Counted from the stretch's first letter, positions 25,012-33,541 are shown. The stretch: DNA of 64,000 nt from Oscillospiraceae bacterium (GCA_015067995.1 SVLJ01000001.1:1-64000); one strand, 5' to 3'. Notes: a model not told the origin generated them from the letters alone. Translations and numbers: made by a program.

Positions 25012-25118
25012 ATTCTTTCGTCTTAATACAGATTTAATGCCAGTTTTTATACGCTAATACCCATTTCATGGATGAAGTGCGATAATAAATACAGAATACT
25101 CCCAATGGAGGGATGGGC

Positions 25119-26447
25119 ATGATTACGATAAAAAAACGCTTATCTTCATCACAAATTATTATTCTCGGGTTTGCCGGTGCTATTTTGTTTGGCAGCATTC
25201 TTCTGACGCTTCCTTTTTCTACTCGGGATGGGCATGGTGCTTTGTTTTCAGATGCTTTGTTTACCGCAACATCCGCTGTCTGTGTTACCGGACTGGTAGT
25301 ACAGGATACGGCAACCTATTGGAGCACATTCGGGCAGGCAGTAATTATTGCGTTGATTCAAATTGGCGGTATGGGTGTTGTCACCGTTGCTATTGCCATT
25401 TCATCCTTCTCTGGAAAGCAAATCAGTCTGAAACAGCGCAGCACAATGCAGGAAGCTATATCTGCCCATAAAGTGGGCGGGATCGTCCGACTAACCGGAT
25501 TTATCATTAAGATGACGATTATCTTTGAACTTCTTGGTGCTGTCATCATGGCTCCGACATTCTGTAAGGAGTTCGGCGTGCTGAAAGGAATATGGTATGC
25601 CGTATTCCACTCCATTTCCGCATTTTGTAATGCCGGATTTGATTTGATGGGCGTAAAAACACCGTATTCCTCTCTTGCATATTTTGTGGATAATCCGGTC
25701 ATCAATTTTGTAATCATGTCGTTAATCATAATCGGCGGTATTGGATTCATGACGTGGGATGACATTAAGGTAAATAAGCACCATGTTCGAAAATACAGGA
25801 TGCAAAGCAAGGTTATCCTGATAACTACTGTACTTCTGATTTCACTTCCAGCTCTGTACTTTTTCTTATTTGAGTTTGGAGACAAACCGATGGGCGAACG
25901 CATTTGGAGTTCCTTATTCCAGTCCGTTACGCCAAGGACTGCAGGATTCAACACCGCAGACTTGACGCAGATCAGCGAAACAGGTACAGCAATCACTATC
26001 ATGCTGATGCTCATCGGCGGTTCCCCCGGTTCAACGGCAGGCGGTATGAAAACCACAACACTCGCTGTTTTGTTTTCTACCGCAATCTCTGTATTCAGAC
26101 GCAGGGAGCATACACACTTTTTCGGGCGCAGAGTGAATGACGATACTATCAGAAATGCAGCAACAATTCTGATGATGTATGTCATCCTGTTCCTGACAGG
26201 CGGGTTCTTGATTAGTCACATTGAAAGTCTTCCGTTGCTTACCTGCTTGTACGAAACAGCGTCCGCAATCGGAACGGTCGGATTAACTCTCGGCATTACA
26301 CCAAATCTTGGAATTGCATCTCAGATCATTCTGATTGTCTTAATGTACATTGGCAGAGTGGGAGGACTAACACTGATCTTCTCGGCTCTCTCAGGGAATC
26401 AAGGAAATACGGCACGGCTGCCGCAGGAAAAGATAACGGTTGGCTAA
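25119..26447 (+). CDS. TrkH/KtrB family potassium uptake channel subunit
   Basis: ATG 25119 (MITIKKRLSSS) lies six bases after GGAGGG. The 442-residue membrane protein has the four pore-loop repeats with their filter glycines: TSAVCVTGLVV, ISAFCNAGFDL, SVTPRTAGFNT and ASAIGTVGLTL. This is the KtrB/TrkH fold, which imports K+ (sometimes with Na+). The partner TrkA/KtrA gene overlaps the ORF end region and begins 10 nt after the stop. Base composition is more A/T-rich than the flanking host genes. No clear promoter was found in the 107-bp leader. Confidence 0.94.
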   Translation: MITIKKRLSSSQIIILGFAGAILFGSILLTLPFSTRDGHGALFSDALFTATSAVCVTGLVVQDTATYWSTFGQAVIIALIQIGGMGVVTVAIAISSFSGKQISLKQRSTMQEAISAHKVGGIVRLTGFIIKMTIIFELLGAVIMAPTFCKEFGVLKGIWYAVFHSISAFCNAGFDLMGVKTPYSSLAYFVDNPVINFVIMSLIIIGGIGFMTWDDIKVNKHHVRKYRMQSKVILITTVLLISLPALYFFLFEFGDKPMGERIWSSLFQSVTPRTAGFNTADLTQISETGTAITIMLMLIGGSPGSTAGGMKTTTLAVLFSTAISVFRRREHTHFFGRRVNDDTIRNAATILMMYVILFLTGGFLISHIESLPLLTCLYETASAIGTVGLTLGITPNLGIASQIILIVLMYIGRVGGLTLIFSALSGNQGNTARLPQEKITVG

Positions 26448-26457
26448 GGAGGTACCT

Positions 26458-27105
26458 ATGAAATCCATATTATTAATTGGGCTTGGTCGTTTTGGCAGAC
26501 ACATCGCCCTAAAGCTGAACGCTTTGAACCATCAGGTGATGGCTATTGATCACAATGAGGAACGTGTAAATGCGTTGCTGCCCTTTGTAACAAATGCACA
26601 GATTGGTGACAGCACAAACGAAGAATTTCTTGCGGCTCTTGGCGTTGGAAACTACGATGCCTGTATCGTAGCGATTGGCGATAATTTTCAAAATTCGCTG
26701 GAAACTACATATCTTCTGAAAGAACTTGGCGCAAGAAAAATCATTGCCAGAGCATCAAAGGAAATGCAGGAGAAGTTTCTCCTGCGAAACGGTGCTGACG
26801 AAGTGGTTTATCCGGAGAAGCAGCTGGCAGCATGGACAGCGATCCGTTGTTCCTCTGAACATATTCTGGAGTACATCGAGCTGGATGATGAATATGCCAT
26901 TTTTGAGGTGGAGATACCATCCGATTGGAGCGGCAAAAGTATTCTGGAACTGGATATTCGAAAAAAACATGGTATCAACATCCTCGGAGTCAGAACAAAT
27001 GGAAAACTGAATATGAACATTACTCCAAACACAGTGTTTGGACATGGCACATCTGTTTTGGTACTTGGTCAAGAAAAAGCAGTTCACAAGTGTTTTCGCA
27101 TTTGA
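26458..27105 (+). CDS. TrkA/KtrA family potassium uptake regulatory subunit
   Basis: ATG 26458 (MKSILLIGLGRFG) follows AAGGAGG. The 215-residue protein has a RCK N domain (GLGRFGRHIALKLN; acidic ligand residue in AIDHNEE) and a C-terminal RCK C domain (about 140-215). It forms the cytosolic gating ring of the TrkH/KtrB channel and binds ATP/ADP or NAD(H). It is a one-domain pair type (KtrA-like) rather than the doubled TrkA of enterobacteria. Confidence 0.93.
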   Translation: MKSILLIGLGRFGRHIALKLNALNHQVMAIDHNEERVNALLPFVTNAQIGDSTNEEFLAALGVGNYDACIVAIGDNFQNSLETTYLLKELGARKIIARASKEMQEKFLLRNGADEVVYPEKQLAAWTAIRCSSEHILEYIELDDEYAIFEVEIPSDWSGKSILELDIRKKHGINILGVRTNGKLNMNITPNTVFGHGTSVLVLGQEKAVHKCFRI

Positions 27106-27141
27106 TAAAAATCCCGATAAAAGGTGGAGGAGGTGTTCCTG

Positions 27142-27675
27142 ATGAAAGACTTATTCTTGATTCCCATCATGCTGGCAGTATTTGTCTTTGGTTATTTTGT
27201 GATGGCGAAGATTGACAGCTTCATAGAGGAAAACCGCCGCCTGATCCATGCGGAAAACAGACAAAACAGAGCGCACATCCGTATTGCCGCAGAGTCTCCG
27301 ATGCTTCTGGATTCGATTGCAGTACAGCTCACATCGTATTCTCGTGCCAACCCATTTGTCGAGTTTTTTCTGAGTTCGGGAAAAGCAGAGCGCATCTTGC
27401 AAAAACTCATGGACGGCACATTGGATATCGCAATTCTGGCAGAAGATAACAATCTTTCTTTGAATGAAAACCATTCAATGTTTCGCATTCCATGTCGAAC
27501 AGGAGAAGTTTTATCTACAGCACTTGGTTTATCTGTTGAAAGTATTGATGAAGAAAAATGGGCTTTCGTTGTATGGAATAAATCGATACAGTCCAAATCT
27601 CGTGACCGTGTATTATTTGCCATAGAAACAGAGTATTGTTCACTGAAATGCGGATATGCGGATTATCTGGAGTGA
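27142..27675 (+). CDS. membrane-anchored protein with a LysR-effector-like domain, unknown function
   Basis: ATG 27142 (MKDLFLIPIML) follows GGAGGAGG. The 177-residue product has one N-terminal membrane helix (about 3-22) followed by a charged stretch (KIDSFIEENRRLIHAENRQ). From about residue 43 it has a domain like the effector-binding part of LysR regulators (SPMLLDSIAVQL, then AERILQKLMDGTLDIAIL). There is no DNA-binding helix-turn-helix. It lies between the K+ channel genes and the KdpD-like kinase, so it may couple ligand or ion sensing to one of them; that is inference. Confidence 0.65.
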   Translation: MKDLFLIPIMLAVFVFGYFVMAKIDSFIEENRRLIHAENRQNRAHIRIAAESPMLLDSIAVQLTSYSRANPFVEFFLSSGKAERILQKLMDGTLDIAILAEDNNLSLNENHSMFRIPCRTGEVLSTALGLSVESIDEEKWAFVVWNKSIQSKSRDRVLFAIETEYCSLKCGYADYLE

Positions 27676-27740
27676 TTGTTTACATCTGATCGGTGGAAAA
27701 AAGAAATTCTTTGTGATAAAATATTAAAAAGGAGGTGAGG

Positions 27741-29726
27741 ATGATGACACAGAGCAAACAGGAACAAAAAAGAATGGATTCGAATGAGCACATCCTTGCT
27801 TGCCTTTCTTCCGCCCCTTCCAACGCAAAAATCATCCGAACTGCGGCACGAATGGCAAATGCCTTTGGCAGCCAGTTTACGGCTTTGTTTGTGGAAACAC
27901 CGGATTTTTCTGTTGCTTCGAAAGAAAACAAAGAACGTTTGCAGGAAAACCGGAAGCTGGCAGAACAGCTTGGAGCTAATATTGAAACCGTGTATGGCGA
28001 AGACATCCCATATCAGATTGCAGAGTTTGCACGCATTTCGGGTATTACAAGAATCGTTCTTGGACGTAGTGCTGTTACCCGCCGCCATCTGTTTGGAAAG
28101 CCGACTTTGACAGAATTGCTCCTGACCTACGCTCCGGATATCGACATACATATTATTCCGGATAAAACCGTTGACACCACATATTACCCCAAAAGAGCGA
28201 GAAAAAAGCATCATAATCTGCGTGTGCTGAAAAATGCATTCACAAGTCTGCTCATTTTGCTTTTTGCAACGCTATTAAGTCTGCTTTTTCATGAGGTCGG
28301 CTTTACGAACCCCAATATCATCATGGTCTACATTCTTGGGGTTCTCTTGACCTCTGTCGCCACATCACATCAGATATATAGTTTGATATCTTCTGTTGCC
28401 AGTGTGTTTGTTTTCAATTACCTGTTTACGGAGCCTCGTTTTTCACTGACGGCTTATGAAACCGGTTATCCGGTCACCTTTGTGGTTATGTTTCTGACCG
28501 CTTATATTACCGGTACGTTTGCCATTCGTTATAAGGAGCAGGCACGAGAGTCCACGAAGATCGCACGCCGCACAAAGGTTCTGTTTGATACGGATCAGAT
28601 GCTTTCCAAGGCACATGGACGAAATGAGATCATTCATGTGGCTGCTGAACAAGTTATGAAACTGTTGGGACGAAGCATTGTAATTTTTGACAATCTGAGC
28701 GGACGGTTGTCAGAGCCGATCCTATTCCATACAAAAACAGACAAGACATATGATTGGGGAAAAGAACAGAAGGCTGCGGAGTGGGCATTGAAAAACAATC
28801 ATGCTGCCGGTGCCACAACGGAATTGTTCCCTGAGAGTCACTATCTATATCTTGCGATTCGGGTTAATGAACGGGTATACGGTGTAATTGGAATTGATGC
28901 TTCTGCCGGGGAACTTGATGCGTCTGAGCATGATGTTCTTCTTTCAATCCTCGGTGAAACCGCACTGGCTTTGGAAAACAATCGAAATGCTCGTGAAAAA
29001 GAAGCCGCTGCCATTTTAGCGGAAAGTGAACAGCTTCGTGCAAATCTGCTCAGGACAATCTCCCACGATCTACGTACTCCGTTGACTACCATTTCCGGCA
29101 ATGCCAGTAATCTGCTCAATAATGCGGAATATTTCGATCAAGAGACAAAGCAACAGATATACGCTGATATTTATAATGATTCCATGTGGTTGACCGATCT
29201 GGTTGAAAACCTGTTATATGCCACACGAATCGAAGATGGGTGTATGATGCTGCAGACATCTACTGAGCTGCTCAGCGAAATGATAGAAGAAGCGATGCAG
29301 CACATCGGCAGGAAAGCAGCGGCCCGTCCGATCAGGGTAGTTCAAGAGAATGAGATCCTGCTGGTCAAAGCTGATCCCAAGCTGATTGTTCAAGTCATCA
29401 CTAATATTGTAGATAATGCGTTGAAATACACGCCTGCCGACACTGCTATTACGCTGACGGCAAAAAAGACAGACGACATGGCGGAGATCAGGATCGCAGA
29501 TACAGGCAGAGGTCTTTCAGATGAAGAAAAACGGAAAGTTTTTGATAAATTTTACTGTGGCAAAAATAAAATAGCGGATAACCGTCGCAGTCTTGGCTTG
29601 GGACTGTATCTCTGCAAGGCAATTGTCGAGGCGCATGGAGGAGCAATTCGTGTTGAAGACAATCAGCCGCAGGGTGCTGTCTTTAGCTTTACTCTTCCGC
29701 TGGAGGAGGTTGTTTACCATGAATAA
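27741..29726 (+). CDS. KdpD-like sensor histidine kinase lacking the classical N-terminal KdpD domain
   Basis: Start at ATG 27741 or 27744 (AAGGAGG 5 or 8 nt upstream). The 661-residue protein has a USP-like domain (about 15-140), four membrane helices of the DUF4118 type (about 160-260), a GAF-like region (about 280-415), the phosphoacceptor box TISHDLRTPLTTI with His near 441, and an HATPase domain (NIVDNALKYTP, ADTGRGL, LGLGLYLCK). The roughly 230-residue Walker-containing KdpD domain of the classical protein is absent. It probably phosphorylates the KdpE-like regulator encoded next, in response to K+ or osmotic state. Confidence 0.9.
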   Translation: MMTQSKQEQKRMDSNEHILACLSSAPSNAKIIRTAARMANAFGSQFTALFVETPDFSVASKENKERLQENRKLAEQLGANIETVYGEDIPYQIAEFARISGITRIVLGRSAVTRRHLFGKPTLTELLLTYAPDIDIHIIPDKTVDTTYYPKRARKKHHNLRVLKNAFTSLLILLFATLLSLLFHEVGFTNPNIIMVYILGVLLTSVATSHQIYSLISSVASVFVFNYLFTEPRFSLTAYETGYPVTFVVMFLTAYITGTFAIRYKEQARESTKIARRTKVLFDTDQMLSKAHGRNEIIHVAAEQVMKLLGRSIVIFDNLSGRLSEPILFHTKTDKTYDWGKEQKAAEWALKNNHAAGATTELFPESHYLYLAIRVNERVYGVIGIDASAGELDASEHDVLLSILGETALALENNRNAREKEAAAILAESEQLRANLLRTISHDLRTPLTTISGNASNLLNNAEYFDQETKQQIYADIYNDSMWLTDLVENLLYATRIEDGCMMLQTSTELLSEMIEEAMQHIGRKAAARPIRVVQENEILLVKADPKLIVQVITNIVDNALKYTPADTAITLTAKKTDDMAEIRIADTGRGLSDEEKRKVFDKFYCGKNKIADNRRSLGLGLYLCKAIVEAHGGAIRVEDNQPQGAVFSFTLPLEEVVYHE

Positions 29727-30417
29727 ATTTCAAATATTGGTTGTTGAGGACGATGCGCCTGTACGCAACCTGATCACCACCACATTAAGGGCGAATAACT
29801 ATCGCTTTATTACTGCCGGAAGCGGTGAATCTGCTGTGTCAGAAACCGCATCACACAATCCGGATATTATTTTGCTGGACTTGGGGCTGCCTGATATTGA
29901 TGGCGTGGAGGTTATTCGGCGCATTCGCAGTTGGTCGAATGTCCCTATCATTGTAATCAGCGCCCGTAGTGAGGACAGTGACAAAATTGATGCATTGGAT
30001 GCCGGGGCGGATGACTATCTTACGAAACCATTTTCTGTTGATGAGCTTCTTGCCCGACTGCGTGTTACGCAGCGCAGGATCGCCTTGATGCAAAGCATCG
30101 GCAATGAGCAGGCGATCTATCAGAACGGCGCTCTAAAGATTGATTATTCTGCCGGATGCGCTTGGATGGGCGAAGAAGAATTGCGTATGACGCCCATGGA
30201 ATATAAGCTCCTATGTCTTTTGGCGAGAAACACAGGCAGAGTGCTTACTCACAAATTTATTTTACAGAATGTGTGGGGAAGCAGTTGGGAAAATGATGTT
30301 GGTACCCTTCGTGTGTTTATGGCAACACTGCGAAAAAAGCTGGAGACAGCACCCGGTTCTCCGCAATATATCCAAACCCACATTGGCGTGGGCTATCGGA
30401 TGCAGAAGGTGGAATGA
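29719..30417 (+). CDS. KdpE-like OmpR family response regulator
   Basis: The start is ATG 29719 (MNKFQILVVEDDAPV) after GGAGGAGG; it overlaps the kinase stop by 8 nt, whereas the ORF track starts far too early. The 232-residue protein has a receiver domain with the phosphoacceptor in LLDLGLPDIDG, the SARSE switch and KPFSVDEL, and a C-terminal winged helix ending IGVGYRMQKV. No kdpFABC genes are nearby, so it probably regulates the linked TrkH/TrkA-type genes instead. Confidence 0.93.
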   Translation: MNKFQILVVEDDAPVRNLITTTLRANNYRFITAGSGESAVSETASHNPDIILLDLGLPDIDGVEVIRRIRSWSNVPIIVISARSEDSDKIDALDAGADDYLTKPFSVDELLARLRVTQRRIALMQSIGNEQAIYQNGALKIDYSAGCAWMGEEELRMTPMEYKLLCLLARNTGRVLTHKFILQNVWGSSWENDVGTLRVFMATLRKKLETAPGSPQYIQTHIGVGYRMQKVE

Positions 30418-30464
30418 GAACGCAGGATACATTCTTGCATACGAGTAACTGTGTGGCACACGTA

Positions 30465-30514
30465 AAAACCGCTGCAATTTTCATCCCTGCAGGGATGGAG
30501 ATTACAGCGGTTTT
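30465..30514 (+). terminator. long terminator hairpin after the kdpE-like gene
   Basis: AAAACCGCTG...CATCCCTG pairs with CAGGGATG...CAGCGGTTTT over about 24 bp with a few mismatches; the stem ends in TTTTGTATTTT. Confidence 0.85.
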
Positions 30515-30536
30515 GTATTTTCTGAGGAATGGTGTC

Positions 30537-30794
30537 AAACTGCATTTTTACAGTTTGGGTACCATTTTCGAGGAAAATATGTGGGTGTCCAGAGGGATGC
30601 AATCCCTCGGCTCTGGGTTTCCAATAGGGGCGAGAAGCATCCCTGTTGGCACACGATTTTGCTTGCAAAATCTAGTGTGTTATACCTTTTGCGACCGCTG
30701 ACGCTGGAAAGGGACTGTCCCACGCTCGACAGACACTTTCCGGCTGTTCGGGTGTAGTTGGCATAGGAAACCTTGCAGCGAAGCGGAAAGGTTT
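30537..30794. other. chain of consecutive hairpins, no convincing gene
   Basis: The gap 30418-30867 holds no recognised gene. Hairpins follow each other: AAACTG/CAGTTT (30537-30556), ATTTTC/GAAAAT (30564-30578), CCAGAGGGAT.../...CTCTGG (30589-30616), CCAATAGGGG/CCCTGTTGG (30621-30649), CACACGATTTTGC/GCAAAATCTAGTGTG (30650-30679) and AAACCTT/AAGGTTT (30768-30794). A minus-strand ORF (30535-30804) crosses all of them. The density suggests a structured RNA or folded DNA element of the mobile region. Confidence 0.5.
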
Positions 30795-30867
30795 TCTGTG
30801 ACAACGGGGGCGCAAGAGGTATATAAAACCCGCCGCAGCATCCGTCTCTCCCGTCAGTGAAACCACC

Positions 30868-30927
30868 ATGGCAACTCCAAGAAAAACTGAATATAAAAAC
30901 AATTTACGCTTTGCTCTCGTCTTTTGA
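30868..30927 (+). pseudogene. truncated start of an Arc-like small DNA-binding protein gene
   Basis: The reading frame MATPRKTEYKNN... matches, from memory, the beginning of a common small Arc/ribbon-helix-helix protein of gut Clostridia elements (continuing normally with a YDRI...VPKGKK region). Here it changes after 12 codons and stops (LRFALVF*). The break coincides with the start of recombinase homology in another frame, so a deletion probably joined the two genes. Confidence 0.5.
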
Positions 30928-31115
30928 CAAAATCTATGCTATGATGACCAAAGAAGAGCGGCGATCGCTAATTAAGTATCTGATCTCCGATGTTCAGCTA
31001 TATATGCCGGAGGAACGCAAGATGAAGGCTCGTTTCTGTAAGTCCATAACATACAGATTCCCGATAGAGAAAGAAGTGCTGGCAGAATTTAGCGACAGCG
31101 GAGTACACGTGGAGA
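30904..31115 (+). pseudogene. C-terminal remnant of a large serine recombinase
   Basis: The frame reads TIYALLSSFDKIYAMMTKEE then RRSLIKYLISDVQLYMPE and ITYRFPIEK, the pattern of the last part of Clostridia large serine recombinases (coiled region followed by a beta-rich end). The catalytic and zinc-ribbon domains are missing. The remnant is read through into HVESVVLL, which is homologous to the HVETV stretch of RlmD, marking the right junction. It was probably the integrase of this element. Confidence 0.62.
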
Positions 31116-31120
31116 GCGTT
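31106..31120 (+). other. probable right attachment junction (attR)
   Basis: Codons for HVESV, aligned with HVETV of RlmD at 24394. Identity at DNA level is limited to short runs such as GAGA, as expected for a serine recombinase crossover between unlike attB and attP. Confidence 0.45.
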
Positions 31121-31177
31121 GTGCTGCTGACAACAGGTGATCCCGTCGAAAATACGGCAGCTGAGGTTTGTGTATGA
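31112..31177 (+). pseudogene. displaced native 3' end of rlmD
   Basis: After the junction the frame reads SVVLLTTGDPVENTAAEVCV and stops at 31177, overlapping the ATG of the next host gene as ATGA. RlmD proteins normally end shortly after HVETV, so these 20 codons are the likely original end, separated from the rest by the insertion. Inference from position, length and homology. Confidence 0.5.
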
Positions 31178-32388
31178 AAAAAGGACACTCGTTTTTTCAG
31201 GCAAAAAATGCCTTTCAGGAGGATTCCGGATTCCGGACATTCCTGCTTTCTATTCTGATCGCCGGTCTCGCCTATGGCCTTTATAAGGGCATGCTGGACA
31301 ATTTCCTGGCAGAAGTTGTAGGGATGGGTGAGATGGGCCGCGGTGTCACGGAGTTTTTCCGGGAACTGCCGGGGATTCTGCTGATTTTTATTCTGGCGGC
31401 ATTTTACATGCTATCTGCGGAGACACTGTACAAGGCCGGCGCGGTGATCATGCTGGTTGGTATGGGTATGCATGCCGTGCTGCCGCCTACCAAAGTGCTG
31501 GCGACGCTGGCAATTTGCGTATATTCTCTGGGCGAGCACATTCAGATCGGCATGAAGAGCACTTTGGCACTGAAGTATGCCAGACCCGGCTGCGGAGGCC
31601 TTGCGTTGGGTGCGCAGAGTGCTGCGAATCAGGTGGGTACACTGGCGGGTTACCTGGTGATCGTCTTTGTATTCACTGTGTTTGCGGCGCAGTCGCCCTA
31701 TACACTGTTTTTCGGCATTGCCACTGTGCTGGTGGGCGTGAGTATGATCTGCGCGCTGCGGATTCGCGGCAAGAGCGAAACGGATTCCAACAAACGGCGC
31801 TTTTACTTCCACCGGAAATATTATAAATACTACATGCTGGAGATGTTCTACGGCGCCCGGAAGCAGGTGTTCTTCACCTTTGGCCCCTATGTGCTGATCC
31901 TGTTTTACGGTGCCAATGCAGCCACCATCAGCCTGCTGTTTGCTGTTTCGGCCATTGCCTGTTTCTTTGCCTCTCCGGTGGTGGGAAGAATCATTGACCG
32001 GCTGGGCTACAAGATCGTCATGATCTCCGATACGTTGATTCTGGTGATTGTTTGCTTCTTCTATGGCTTTGCGCACCATCTGTTTCCCAGAGATGTTGCC
32101 TTTGTGGTGTGCTGCATCAACTATGTGCTGGATTCCGTGATCTCTCTGGCATCCATGGCGTCCAATCTGTACGTGCAGGATCTTTCTGACAATGAGGCGG
32201 AGGTGAAAGCCACCATTTCCACGGGTGTTTCCATCAATCATCTGATTACCATTTTCATTGCCTTGTTCGGCGGCTGGATCTGGAAGACACTGGGGATTGA
32301 ACTGCTGTTTATCATCTCAGCAATTCTGGGACTTTGCAACAGCGCCTACGCTGCGACCATCAAAACGAAAGCGAGGAAAAATACATGA
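31174..32388 (+). CDS. MFS transporter
   Basis: The start ATG 31174 (MKKGHSFFQAKN) overlaps the preceding stop as ATGA, with GAGG upstream. The 404-residue protein has about 12 membrane helices and an MFS loop motif (VVGRIIDRLGYKIV) between helices 8 and 9. The N-terminal half lacks the usual motif A. The substrate is unknown. It is first of three tightly spaced genes (MFS, acyltransferase, YitT-like) in CTG-rich host codon use, so it lies outside the insertion. Confidence 0.82.
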   Translation: MKKGHSFFQAKNAFQEDSGFRTFLLSILIAGLAYGLYKGMLDNFLAEVVGMGEMGRGVTEFFRELPGILLIFILAAFYMLSAETLYKAGAVIMLVGMGMHAVLPPTKVLATLAICVYSLGEHIQIGMKSTLALKYARPGCGGLALGAQSAANQVGTLAGYLVIVFVFTVFAAQSPYTLFFGIATVLVGVSMICALRIRGKSETDSNKRRFYFHRKYYKYYMLEMFYGARKQVFFTFGPYVLILFYGANAATISLLFAVSAIACFFASPVVGRIIDRLGYKIVMISDTLILVIVCFFYGFAHHLFPRDVAFVVCCINYVLDSVISLASMASNLYVQDLSDNEAEVKATISTGVSINHLITIFIALFGGWIWKTLGIELLFIISAILGLCNSAYAATIKTKARKNT

Positions 32389-33521
32389 GTAACGGCGGTT
32401 CCGGCGTGCCGGAGGTACATGCAGCTCCGGGAAAAACACGGAATTATGGCATTGATCTTCTCAGAATACTGGCCATGCTTTACGTGGTGATCCTGCACGC
32501 GGTAGGCCCCGGCGGCATTCTGGAGGCTGCGGCTGTGGGAACGGCTCAATACAAGGTCGCCTGGTTTCTGGAGACGTGGACTTATTGCGCGGTGAACATT
32601 TTTGCCCTTGTCAGCGGCTATGTTTCCTATACAGATCAGGATAGGCGGACAAACTGGTCCGGCTACGTGATGCTTTGGCTCCAGGTGGTGGTATACGGCG
32701 TGGCCGTGACACTGGTGTTCAATGCGTTCCATCCGGAACTGGTGACGAAAGCCGATTTGATTCGGATGTTCCTGCCGGTGACCGGTGGACTGTATTGGTA
32801 TCTGAATGCTTATACAGGCCTGTTTGTTGTGATGCCGCTGCTGGATGCAGGGGTACGCAAATGCTCCGCGGAAACGGCACGCAAGGTTTTTGTGCTGCTG
32901 TTTGTGATATTCTCCGTGTACGAAGCGGTTGTGTGGAGAATGGCGCTGTCCGGCGGATATTCGTTTGCCTGGGTGATGATTCTGTATTTGCTGGGCGCTA
33001 TTATCAAAAAATGCGAAATTGGCAAAGGATTGACAGCCTCTCAGGCGTGGATCGGGACTGCAGTTCTGTGCTTTATGGCGTGGTTCTGGAAAATGTATGT
33101 GCCGGAATTCAGCGTGCGCGGAATCTGGGTGGGCAAGGATGTGTGGATTTCCTATCTGTCGCCCATGGTACTGGGAGCGGCTGTTCTTCAGCTGATCGCG
33201 TTTTCCAAGCTGAAGGTAGGTAACGGCTTGCGGAAGGTTGTTGCTTTTGCTGCGCCGGGTTCTTTTGCGGTATATATCCTGAACTGCCATTGGGTGATCT
33301 GGAGACACATGATGACTGCGAAATTTGCGTCTCTTGCATCACGGCCTGTCTATGTTCTGGTATTCTGGGTGCTGGCGTTTTCGTGTGCATTTGTCGTGAT
33401 CTCGATCCTGATCGATCGTGTGCGCATATTCTTCTTTGAGCTGTTCCGTGTTCGAAAGATCGTGGACAGGCTTGTAGGTGTTGCCGGAAGAGCGGTAACC
33501 GCCGTGGCAGACCGACTCTGA
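32385..33521 (+). CDS. membrane acyltransferase, family 3
   Basis: ATG 32385 overlaps the MFS stop by 4 nt; the ORF track start is 17 codons too early. The 378-residue protein has about ten membrane helices and the family 3 opening NYGIDLLRILAMLYVVILHAV, with the catalytic histidine in the first helix. Such enzymes O-acylate wall polymers, surface glycans or exported metabolites. Coupling to an MFS gene suggests a role in envelope modification or export. Confidence 0.87.
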   Translation: MSNGGSGVPEVHAAPGKTRNYGIDLLRILAMLYVVILHAVGPGGILEAAAVGTAQYKVAWFLETWTYCAVNIFALVSGYVSYTDQDRRTNWSGYVMLWLQVVVYGVAVTLVFNAFHPELVTKADLIRMFLPVTGGLYWYLNAYTGLFVVMPLLDAGVRKCSAETARKVFVLLFVIFSVYEAVVWRMALSGGYSFAWVMILYLLGAIIKKCEIGKGLTASQAWIGTAVLCFMAWFWKMYVPEFSVRGIWVGKDVWISYLSPMVLGAAVLQLIAFSKLKVGNGLRKVVAFAAPGSFAVYILNCHWVIWRHMMTAKFASLASRPVYVLVFWVLAFSCAFVVISILIDRVRIFFFELFRVRKIVDRLVGVAGRAVTAVADRL

Positions 33522-33541
33522 GAGAGGAGGAGGACGATGGG

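Larger units (their letters stand above)
24400..31115. mobile_element. reduced integrative element inserted in the 3' end of rlmD
   Basis: An AT-richer block of about 6.7 kb between a chimeric rlmD 3' end and a remnant of a large serine recombinase. It carries a DUF6061-like gene, potassium uptake and KdpDE-like genes, a hairpin-rich region and a truncated Arc-like gene start. No conjugation, relaxase or replication genes remain. rumA/rlmD is a known insertion site of integrative and conjugative elements in streptococci. The assignment to an ICE/IME remnant is inference. Confidence 0.62.

Noticed and set aside
30535-30804. 89-aa minus-strand ORF in the hairpin-rich gap
   Set aside because: Not annotated as a gene: no RBS is evident, it crosses several hairpins, and its wide occurrence as a hypothetical protein (from memory) may reflect conservation of the underlying structured element.
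24394-31120. Long direct repeats at the element ends
   Set aside because: Only very short identity (GAGA) is shared by the two junctions. This argues against a tyrosine integrase with long core repeats but fits a serine recombinase.
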